Of a stretch of DNA of 11,639 bases, positions 1 through 6,547 are shown in pieces. The DNA is from Smittium mucronatum. Taxonomy: Eukaryota; Kickxellomycota; Harpellomycetes; Harpellales; Legeriomycetaceae. The DNA lies in NCBI GenBank assembly GCA_001953115.1, contig LSSL01000498.1, positions 1-11,639 on the forward strand, written 5' to 3'. The stretch's first letter is position 1; each line of letters begins with the position of its first letter. The notes below the pieces were generated by a model, which saw nothing but the letters and a program-made list of their open reading frames with translations, was not told where the DNA came from and did no database searches. Made by a program: the position numbers and the translations under genes.

Positions 1-721
1 CTTTTTTTTATTTAGATTTCTTCAAATTTCACCAATTTTTTTTCTTCTTGTTTACTACCAATTTTTAAATATTTGAGCTTTAAATAAAAAAATTATACTT
101 GTAAAAAAATTATGAAATTTCTCCCCATTTTATTTCAAATATCAATTGAAAAAAAAATTATATAGACATAAAGCTGTTCCATTATTACTACAAGCTATAT
201 AACTTATTATGTATTGATTTTAAAACCGAATTCTGTCGTATTGGGTTTAAAAGAGAAGAAAATTATTATTATTTTGGGCCTCCAAATTTGTATAAGATCT
301 TATAAATATATTTTACATTCACAAAAACATTAATCATAAACTTTGAATAGAATATAATAAACTGCCTAATAAAAAATACTTTATTATACTAAGAATTGAT
401 TAATAAATATAGAGATTTATACCATTTTATAAATATATTATAATTAATAAATATTAATCTATGAAAACTCCTAATAAAATTACATAAAGATCAAAATAAT
501 TAAATGGGGATCACATCCAAACGGAGATTATATCCAATTATAAATAATAAAATCTGCAGACTAAAAACATCTGGATAAAAAATTGACCAATAATATAAAT
601 TTATATCTCATTATATGAGGTTTTATTTTACACCTTTTTCAAAAATTCGTCAAAATAAAATATAGATATTCTATTGATATAAATAATGAATAAAGAATAA
701 AGGGAGAGAGTTTTATTGCTG
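1..721. other. AT-rich 5' flank, no supported gene
   Basis: No homology or convincing coding periodicity is visible. With TAA and TAG read as glutamine, frame 3 is free of TGA from 150 to 461, but G is not enriched at first codon positions, so I treat it as chance openness. A weak pairing between 509-522 and 2385-2397 was considered as transposon ends and not accepted. The left boundary of the neighbouring transposon relic may lie in this flank, but I cannot place it. Confidence 0.5.
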
Positions 722-1171
722 ATGTCTAAAAATGTTTATATTATTGACGTTATCTCCAACAGAAAAAGTGCGTAAAAGATGGATAAGATGCAAGGAGTTA
801 ACGAAAGTGTCGTAAGGTGGATTATAGAAGGATCCAAAATTTAATAGAGATTGAAAAATAAACATAGAATTAAATTAAATTAAATTAGTAAGAGATTTTA
901 TTATCAGAGGCCTGTTATAATTTTGAATGTCGAAGAAAATTAAAAAGTATGGTTAGATTGCCAAATTATTAAAAAAATCTATCACTACATATAAGATAGA
1001 AAAAAAGACCATATATCTATTAATTAAGCTATCTGAATTATATCGAAGTCAAAAAGATGAAAAATTCGAGTCCAGAAATTTATCAATTGAAAATTTCAAA
1101 AAAAATAGGATTGTTAAAATATAAAAATCACTGGTGAAGTGGAAAGTGTCGATAAGGAATATGATAGTTGA
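722..1171 (+). other. Transposase N-terminal DNA-binding region
   Basis: In Tigger/pogo proteins this part binds the transposon ends through a psq-type helix-turn-helix followed by a CENP-B-type domain. From the ATG at 722 (frame 2) the protein starts MSKNVYIIDVISNRKSA and reaches the recognition-helix block GVNESVVRWIIEG at 794-832. NVEENQKVWLDCQI follows near 929-970, like the family's block ending in a tryptophan. Around 1012-1020 the frame moves to 3, giving LIKLSELYRSQKDEKFE and SIENFKKNRI. It returns to frame 2 near 1123-1127 at a run of five A, giving KITGEVESVDKEYD, which matches the (K)L.GE..S.D segment. At 722-1010 there are six TAA/TAG and no TGA. In the HTH part about 30% of codons begin with G, well above background, as expected for real coding sequence. 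Confidence 0.75.
868..887 (+). repeat. AAATT pentanucleotide microsatellite
   Basis: About four head-to-tail copies of AAATT lie inside the N-terminal part of the transposase relic. They fall between the helix-turn-helix and the CENP-B-like part. Because the unit is not a multiple of three, gain or loss of a copy would shift the frame, so it may have altered the linker length here. Confidence 0.8.
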
Positions 1172-1285
1172 TTCAAAAAATAACAACTTATAATAATATT
1201 TGATGGAGAATATTTTCTATTCTAGGTAAATTTTTTTTTTTTTATCTATAAATGTAAAACTGGATTATCTTTTTTATGGGTATTT

Positions 1286-1854
1286 AATATAGATTATAAA
1301 TGTTTATTTTGGAAAAAAAATTCTACAAGAGCAAACTTTCAGTTGAAGAAAAAACTTTTTCTGGGTTTAAGCCCGCAAAAGACAAAATTAAACTGATTTT
1401 TGGGCCCAATTAGTAAGAATATTTCAGAATTAAGCCTATTGTTATTAAAGCGTAAGAAAACCCAGTACCTTTAATGAGACTAAAAAAGCGGCCTCGCAGC
1501 GATATCGAGGTCTTCTAAAAAAATTTACATGACAAAATGTATATTTGAAAACTACTTCATAAATTAGCTTTATACAGAATTTAAAAACTATTTTAAAAAA
1601 AATTGCAATTTTTAAAACATTATTGTTGATGACTAATGCATCTGTCCATTCCAAAGATCTTACAGAAAATCTCTAAGAAATAAATGTTTTGTTTATTCTA
1701 TCCCCCAAATATTGATTAATCAATGTAATTAGATGTTTTATCAACATTTAAGGCGGACTATTTGAGGTTATCATCTAGATCATAAATGATTCTGTGACTA
1801 GAGGGGCTTCTGCACTGGAATTTTTTCAAAGGGTTTAACATCAAAGATTGTATT
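1286..1854 (+). other. Transposase DDE catalytic core (broken)
   Basis: The core binds the metal ions for strand cleavage and transfer through three aspartates. The best candidate for the first is GAT at 1292-1294, in NID just before LFWKK; intact relatives have NADETGLFWK, so the ET is changed. The second is GAT at 1628-1630 (IIVDD, family LLLDN). The third is probably GAT at 1732-1734 (MQLDVLSTFK, family QP.DQGV..TFK), where a proline and a glutamine-glycine pair are missing. The second and third are about 33-34 codons apart, which fits the group. Frame changes fall at or near A8 (1313-1320), A7 (1517-1523) and between 1634 and 1680. FFKGFNIKDCI closes the block. A second DxE-like spot at 1202-1210 (FDGEY) is a less likely alternative for the first aspartate because LFWKK does not follow it. 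Confidence 0.75.
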
Positions 1855-2395
1855 CAATTATGTTGAATTCATAGAGCCCTGATCCTCAGTATTGCCTCAT
1901 TTGAGTTAGGAAAACCCGATTTCGTGGGTTTAAGACAAGGAATAATTTTATATAAGCTTAAAAATATTCGAGTTAAAAATATCATTTTTGCACATCGGGA
2001 ATATTTTGAGATTCAATGGATTAATATTAGATGATATTAGCACTGCTATAGATAGATATAATTTAGGTGATGAAGGTTTTAAATTGAAGCCATATTTTGC
2101 TGGATCTATTCCATAAAAAGAGAAGGTGTATAATGGAATAACTCAAGAAGATATAGTATCTATAAATTAAGGTATAGATCTTATTAAAAGAGGTATTGAA
2201 GTTTTACATGAGAAAGATAAAGATCATTTTAGGCCAGGAAATATGAAAAAATCATAGTAAGGTCACTTCAGAGCTACCATAAAGTAGTTCATAATTCAAA
2301 AAAAAAGAAAAATTATGATAATTATAACTTTTTCGTATTCTGAAAAATAACTTTTATTGAACTTTTTGAACTTGTAATTTTTAAGTTTGGGGTGA
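1855..2395 (+). other. Transposase C-terminal tail
   Basis: After NIKDCI the frame shifts to 2 and reads FIEPxSSVLPHL, where x is TGA at 1880-1882. Family members often have tryptophan here, in an A-W-x-x-V context. From 1883 to 2392 frame 2 is free of TGA for 170 codons but carries about ten TAA/TAG. The piece at 2006-2330 has the strongest coding signal in the window: about 30% of its codons begin with G. It includes DDISTAIDRYNLGDEGF, GIDLIKRGIEVLHEKDKDHF and, with TAG/TAA as glutamine, MKKSQQGHFRATIKQF. Many Tigger proteins end with a loosely similar helical segment (regular leucines, an acidic patch, then lysines). The last codons before TGA at 2393 run into low-complexity sequence, so the true end may be nearer 2330. 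Confidence 0.65.
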
Positions 2396-3616
2396 TCATT
2401 ATAATAAAATAAAACCAATTTCATTTTTATTCAATTAATTTTTTTTGGCATTTTATAATTTTTTTTTTTTGATTTTAGTATCCCCCAAATTTTATTTTTT
2501 AGCATTTAGATCAAAAAAATCAAAAAAAAAAGACTCAAAAAAATCAAATTTTTTTAAATATATCTATTTCATAATTAAAAAACAAAAAAAAACGAATGAA
2601 AGTACAAAATTTTAAAAAATTATGAACCAATCGTTTCTAAGGAATTTTACAAACTAATTTCCAAAGCTATTATTTATAACATGAGATAAAAATTCGGATT
2701 TTAGAATACGTATATATAAATTTTAAGATAATAAGCTATATTTGTGTTTTTTAATTATTGAATGATGAAGTCTTATTTAAATTTTAAATTTATGGTTAAT
2801 TAGTATGGGATATTAACTCAGGATTAGTCGCTAGAATAAAATTTTTAAATCATGAATTCTTAATTAAATCACATTCTCTTAAATATAATTCCAAATATTT
2901 TACCTAGTCTAAAAATTATATAAAATCCACCTTCCTTCCTAAATTTAGTTCTAAAGCGTGAATTTTAGTCGCTCTATAAAGGATAAATTAAGCATTTATA
3001 ATAAATAAATAGTAAAATTTCTTGAAATTTCGGGTTTAGTCTCAGAATTCTTAGATTCGAATAAAAATGCATTAGTTATTAAGAAGAATTTTTTTAAAAA
3101 AATTATAAGTAAATATCATCTTAAAATTTATTTATTTACTCATTCAAATCGTTAGTGGGATCCTGTTTATATTGACGAATTTTTCTTACTATTATAACTC
3201 TAATCTTTAATCGAAAGACTCTTATTTTAAAATGGATAGTATGGAAAGAAATTGGCCACAAATTTAAATGTTTAGAATATTTTTTCATATTTTAGACTTA
3301 TAAGATAAACCATATTATTATTATTTTTTATTAAAGCTAGGAAAGATGCCGCTTAAAAGTTTGGAATATAAAAATTATTGATGCTTTTATTCATCAAATT
3401 TTTTAATTGCAGATAAGGTTTTTTTTTCTTTTACAAATCTGGAATTAATTACACTATACCACTGTCTATTCTTTTGCTCCAATCAAAGAAAATGGAAATA
3501 TTTTTATAATTTTTTGTCGTTTTTTTCTTCATTATTTGGCTGATATTTCTAAATATTGCTATTTTTATTTAAAATATTTCCAATTCATAATTTTTTTCTT
3601 GGGAATTTTCTTCTAA
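2396..3616. other. Low-complexity flank, no supported gene
   Basis: Long T and A runs dominate 2400-2620. From about 2640 the sequence is more varied but shows no recognisable protein. Two overlapping frames are largely open if only TGA is a stop: frame 3 from about 2855 to 3773, and frame 2 with an ATG at 2762 and TGA at 3023. In neither did I find clear enrichment of G at first codon positions, and both frames being open together points to a local shortage of TGA rather than a gene. Confidence 0.5.
2461..2531. repeat. T/A-rich inverted repeat
   Basis: Positions 2461-2476 (ten T, then GATTTT) are the exact reverse complement of 2516-2531 (AAAATC, then ten A), giving a 16-bp stem with a 39-nt spacer. 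The spacer contains TATCCCCCAAAT at 2479-2490, which also occurs at 1699-1710 inside the transposase relic. The structure lies just beyond the relic's C-terminal end, so it could be part of the transposon's right flank. Homopolymer arms pair easily by chance in such DNA. Confidence 0.6.
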
Positions 3617-3721
3617 TCATATGGGAAGCCTGTAAAAAGTTAGTATTTCCATACAGAATTAATAAGTATTATACAAAAGTATTCCTTGTCCAATAATATC
3701 ACCATAAAAATAAGTATTCAT
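3617..3721 (-). CDS. Small ORF, unknown, doubtful
   Basis: On the minus strand ATG at 3721-3719 opens a 34-residue frame ending in TGA at 3619-3617, if one internal TAA is read as glutamine. It begins MNTYFYGDIIGQGILLYNTY, has a G.G pair and then turns hydrophobic. I do not recognise it. It lies on the same strand as, and downstream of, the frame at 3785-3907, so both could be pieces of one decayed gene. It is short enough to be chance. Confidence 0.15.
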
Positions 3722-3759
3722 ATACAAATAAATCACTGATGATCTATTGAATCAATATT

Positions 3760-3778
3760 TATCATATAAAATATGATA
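3760..3778. repeat. Short perfect hairpin
   Basis: TATCATAT (3760-3767) and ATATGATA (3771-3778) are exact reverse complements separated by AAA. The 8-bp stem is entirely AT-rich apart from one C:G pair. No T-tract arrangement or neighbouring gene end gives it an obvious role. Confidence 0.5.
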
Positions 3779-3784
3779 GATGAA

Positions 3785-3907
3785 TCAAAAAAAATGTATT
3801 GCGGCGTAAATTTAATGACCCATAATTCCCAAGGTAAAAGAAGACCCCAGTATAGCTTTTAGAATTTCCTCTTATCCCCCACTTATGCCTGATTTCTATA
3901 GTACCAT
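3785..3907 (-). CDS. Small ORF, unknown, doubtful
   Basis: ATG at 3907-3905 to TGA at 3787-3785 gives 40 residues if one TAG and two TAA are glutamine. About 29% of codons begin with G, unusual for this window and comparable to the best transposase segments. It contains LQKSGISGGQEEILKAIL followed by a small hydrophobic, glycine-containing part. SGGQ recalls the ABC-transporter signature, but no Walker motif is near, so I do not assign that function. The start codon lies inside the hairpin arm at 3904-3913. It may be a relic exon or a chance frame. Confidence 0.22.
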
Positions 3908-3926
3908 TATATTAAAAATATAATGG
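3904..3926. repeat. Perfect 10-bp stem hairpin
   Basis: CCATTATATT (3904-3913) and AATATAATGG (3917-3926) are exact reverse complements with an AAA loop. The right-arm sequence recurs exactly at 4036-4045 and as ATATAATGG at 3999-4007, so the element seems related to the cluster just downstream. Confidence 0.7.
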
Positions 3927-3989
3927 AAAAAATTAATATATGAATATCATAACCTTCTTTTTATACATCATAGTTTATACCTTTTCAAT

Positions 3990-4045
3990 TTTCATCCGAT
4001 ATAATGGAGAAAACCCCCTAAGGATGAAACATGAAAATATAATGG
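3990..4045. repeat. ATATAATGG repeat cluster with inverted arms
   Basis: TTTCATCC (3990-3997) pairs exactly with GGATGAAA (4022-4029). ATATAATGG follows the left arm after one base (3999-4007), and AATATAATGG follows the right arm at 4036-4045. Together with the hairpin at 3904-3926 there are three direct copies and one inverted copy within about 140 bp. This could be a small foldback or miniature element, or a protein-binding cluster; the sequence does not decide between them. Confidence 0.5.
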
Positions 4046-4604
4046 TGGTAATAATTTTATAATTTTTTTTTTTATAACTGGTAAAATTTTAAAGCTTTTA
4101 AAATATTATTAATGGACTCAAAATCAATTTTAATGTTAATAGCTCTTTCTTAGACATCCAATTAAAAAATATAATCTCAGATATGTTGAGGTGCCAATTT
4201 AAAAATTTGAAATTATTATTGGTTGTATTTTTTAACTCCCAACATAAATTTAAGGTCAGCAACTCATTTATTAAGTAATTATTGTTATTTTTTTTCTGGA
4301 TATAAAATAATATTTTTGTAATTTTAGGTAATCTTTTACCAAAATCACATAGCTATAACTATTTAGATCATCGAATCAGTTATAATATTTTCTAGGATTA
4401 TTTGAGGACCTTAATCAGCAGAAAGTGACTGATTTAAAATAAATTATGCAAGCTTTTTATTAAATATTCATAATTTATAGAATGAAAGCTGTTGTCTTTA
4501 CATCGATTTTAAGCTTTTAAATTCCTTATTCAATATGAGATGTATAATTTTTACTTTTTAAAAATATATAAAGAGGTATACTTTGAATAACGGAGAAACT
4601 GGCC
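4046..4604. other. AT-rich, no supported gene
   Basis: I see no coding signal, RNA gene or convincing repeat here. Scattered less AT-rich words occur, but no frame holds recognisable motifs. Confidence 0.5.
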
Positions 4605-5066
4605 TCAGACTGAAAAGTATAATTATTTAGTTTATACAGAAAGTTAAGACTAAAATGATTTAAGATAAAAACCTTTAATAATAATTTTTATCGAATTTTT
4701 ATTAAAAATAAATATCAAATTAATTATTAAATACTCACAATGAGTGATACCTATTTATTAGGTGAAGAGTTCTTAGCTATTGGTTTGGGTCTGAAAAGAT
4801 TATTTTTCACCCCCAAAAATGTGAAATTAATTAAATGTAATCTTCTATCTTTTTTAAGATAATAATAAATGTGATTTTATTTCTTATTTTTAATAAAAAT
4901 AACAAAGAAATATAAAAAAATTGATTTATCTATATTTAAGGACTTCTTAACGAAATAAACTTTGTTGTTAAACATAGAAAGTTCTTAAGCTTTGCTAAGA
5001 GCTAAATTGATCTACTATTAAAAATTCAGAGAATTCTTCAGGTAATTCGCTTTCTGAAATAGTCAT
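4605..5066 (-). CDS. Candidate gene, unknown, ciliate-code only
   Basis: ATG at 5066-5064 opens a frame of 153 codons to TGA at 4607-4605 when TAA/TAG are glutamine; with the standard code it stops at TAG (4997-4995) after 23 residues. The first 45 codons are the convincing part: the protein starts MTISESELPEEFSEFLIVDQ and by my count G falls 10, 7 and 1 times at codon positions 1, 2 and 3. The rest is lysine, glutamine and phenylalanine rich and may be intron or noncoding. Intron-like signals on this strand are GTGAGT at 4738 with TTTTAG ending at 4650 (89 nt), and GTATAA at 4637 with TTTTCAG ending at 4610 (28 nt). I do not recognise the protein. A plus-strand frame at 4740-4862 competes with the 3' part. 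Confidence 0.28.
4740..4862 (+). CDS. Small ORF, unknown, doubtful
   Basis: ATG at 4740 gives 40 residues, beginning MSDTYLLGEEFLAIGLGLKR, before three consecutive TAA codons at 4860-4868. This frame needs no code change; under the ciliate code it runs a little further to TGA at 4872. About 30% of the first 27 codons begin with G. The N-terminal part is acidic, followed by a short hydrophobic patch and basic residues. No family is recognised, and it overlaps a candidate on the other strand, so at most one of the two is likely real. Confidence 0.22.
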   Translation: MSDTYLLGEEFLAIGLGLKRLFFTPKNVKLIKCNLLSFLR

Positions 5067-6130
5067 ATTTCTCCTCCTATTATGAGCTCGCGAATATTAA
5101 AAAAAAATACAAGACCATTTTATTTAAAGAATTTATATCTATGCTGTTTTTTCGAAGTTTTAGTTTTGTGCTGAAACGTACTTCGTCAAAAATTAAAAAA
5201 AAAAAGAATTAATAAAATGGATTGAACTTTTTCTGATTAGCATATCTACTATTTATTATTAGGTTAAAACTTTCTAATCATTTTTATTACTGTATCCTAG
5301 CGGATATACTCCTTCATAATTTTTCTATATGTTTTTTTTTTCAAATTAAAAAACTGTTAAACTCACTAAATAGAAAAATTCCACTATATTATCATATATA
5401 AAAATTTTTTTTAGAAGATTTATTAAAATTAGAAAAACATGTATACCTAAAATTCCCTAAAAAAAATTTAGTAAAATATCTGGAAATTATGTCTCTAATT
5501 TATGTATATTAATATACATACGTACCAAAAATTTTAATCTTTTGCATCCAGACCTAAATATCACGAAAGTTTCGATATCTGAGGAGCTGAATTTGGAATA
5601 AATATTTAGACTTAAATTCAAACTGTCAGGCTCAGGGATTACTTATATGATTTATTGCAATAAAAATAAAGATAGACTGCTAATGGGATACTGGAAGGAG
5701 TAGCTTTTTGAAAAATCTAGTCATTATACTACGGCTAGATCCTCAGTTAAATATCAATCAAGCGTGAACAGTTCGAAATATTTGCGATTGATTCTTAGTT
5801 AAATTGTCTCAGCGAGCGTATTAATTTGACAAAATGTTTTATATTTATTATTTTTGTTGGCTTAATTAGTGGGAAATAAGAGGGAGCTTATCAAAAAAAC
5901 TCTGTGATTTTATTAATTTTTCCATTCATTTTAAAAAACACATGTAGCTTTATTTGTTCTCAAAATTTAAAATCTCTATTTAGCTTAGATCGAAAGATAA
6001 GTTCAAATAGGAAGCTCCTACAACTATGGCAAGATAACTCAAGTAATAAGCTTGTATTTAAATCCTACATAAGTTATCCGAATATAACTCGATTTTTGTA
6101 AGAATTTCCGAATTCAAAATTATTCTCATT
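5067..6130. other. Mixed AT-rich stretch, no supported gene
   Basis: The part at 5540-6110 is slightly richer in G+C and stays open in several frames if only TGA is a stop. Frame 1 is open from about 5380 to 5826 and frame 3 from 5712 to about 6392. G is not enriched at first codon positions in either frame, and the open frames overlap one another. I see no motif from a known family. A decayed, unidentifiable gene is possible but not supported. Confidence 0.45.
5501..5520. repeat. Perfect 20-bp palindrome
   Basis: TATGTATATT (5501-5510) is followed directly by its exact reverse complement AATATACATA (5511-5520), with no spacer. It could be a dimeric protein-binding site or a cruciform-prone spot. 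No adjacent gene gives it a context. Confidence 0.7.
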
Positions 6131-6547
6131 TCATCTAAAAGCGTAAATAAATAAAGATATTGTGAAATAAAAAAAATATTTTAAAGTATAGAATTTCATG
6201 GGTCTATATTTTAGCTTGTTATAAATTGTTTTATCAAAATATTCATCCATTTTTTTTAGTGATATTGTTTTTGGATTGTTTCCACCGGCATTCTTCCTCT
6301 CATTTTTATTTGACATAATACCGCAAATTAACTTTTAAGAATATTCAAAGCCATCATTTTTCAACTTTTACAAAATTTCCAATGGTATTTTTGAAAAATT
6401 TTGAAAATTATTTAATAATATATTTTTTTAAAATAATTGCAACCCAGATAGAAAACCCCATATAAGTTGTCTACAGATTAATATATCTTAATTAAGCAAT
6501 TTTTTTATATATTTAATCGGAAAACAGCGTTAAAAGGTCCCTCTCAT
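6131..6547 (-). CDS. Candidate gene, unknown, ciliate-code favoured
   Basis: On the minus strand ATG at 6547-6545 to TGA at 6133-6131 gives 138 residues with TAA as glutamine. With the standard code only the last 61 residues form an ORF, from ATG at 6316. The middle looks most protein-like: IPLEILQKLKNDGFEY, then NERKNAGGNNPKTISLKKMD, and the coding strand is purine-rich there. The C-terminus is hydrophobic and aromatic (FYTLKYFFYFTISLFIYAF), long enough for one membrane segment. G at first codon positions is raised only in the middle. An in-frame TGA lies five codons upstream of the ATG. I recognise no family; chance is a serious alternative. Confidence 0.27.

Larger units (their letters stand above)
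722..2395 (+). pseudogene. Tigger/pogo-like DDE transposase relic
   Basis: This is a decayed cut-and-paste transposase of the Tigger/pogo/jerky group (Tc1/mariner superfamily, CENP-B-like architecture). Pieces in family order are: ATG at 722 with a helix-turn-helix (GVNESVVRWIIEG); FESRNLSIENFKKNRI near 1060-1113; KITGEVESVDKEYD near 1124-1165; LFWKKNSTRAN near 1304-1336; TFSGFKPAKDKIKLIFGPN at 1354-1410; IKPIVIKA then ENP near 1426-1464; MTKCIFENYF near 1529-1558; IIVDD at 1619-1633; FYPPN at 1696-1710; LSTFKADYLR at 1738-1767; and FFKGFNIKDCI at 1822-1854. These resemble the known Tigger blocks for the linker, DDE core and FWK..NI.D motif. The reading frame changes about six times (2, 3, 2, 1, 2, 1, 2). 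Along this path I count roughly thirty TAA/TAG and only three TGA codons (1169, 1795, 1880). The first in-frame TGA after the tail is at 2393-2395. The family call rests on remembered motifs, not on a search. Confidence 0.85.

Noticed and set aside
150..464. Frame 3 free of TGA for about 104 codons upstream of the relic
   Set aside because: Length is unremarkable for a single-stop code, there is no good start, and no homology is seen.
1445..1654. Minus-strand ORF of 69 residues
   Set aside because: It lies opposite the transposase core, whose + strand reading has clear family motifs; the minus frame has no recognisable content and is a shadow.
509..2397. GATCACATCCAAAC (509-522) against GTTTGGGGTGATC (2385-2397) as terminal inverted repeats
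   Set aside because: Only 13-14 bases with a gap and a mismatch, no flanking TA pair at matching places, no CAGT-like ends, and the right arm overlaps the stop codon.
2762..3025. Ciliate-code ORF from ATG 2762 to TGA 3023
   Set aside because: Few codons begin with G, another frame is open over the same bases, and no motif is recognised.
2855..3773. Frame 3 free of TGA for about 306 codons
   Set aside because: Long TGA-free runs are expected a few times in a window of this size and composition; first-position G is only slightly raised and frame 2 is largely open too.
3785..3907. SGGQ as an ABC-transporter signature
   Set aside because: Four residues only, with no Walker A or B motif or adjacent ATPase sequence.
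5904..6101. Plus-strand ORF of 65 residues opening with GTG
   Set aside because: GTG start, no family match, no enrichment of G at first codon positions, and neighbouring frames are equally open.
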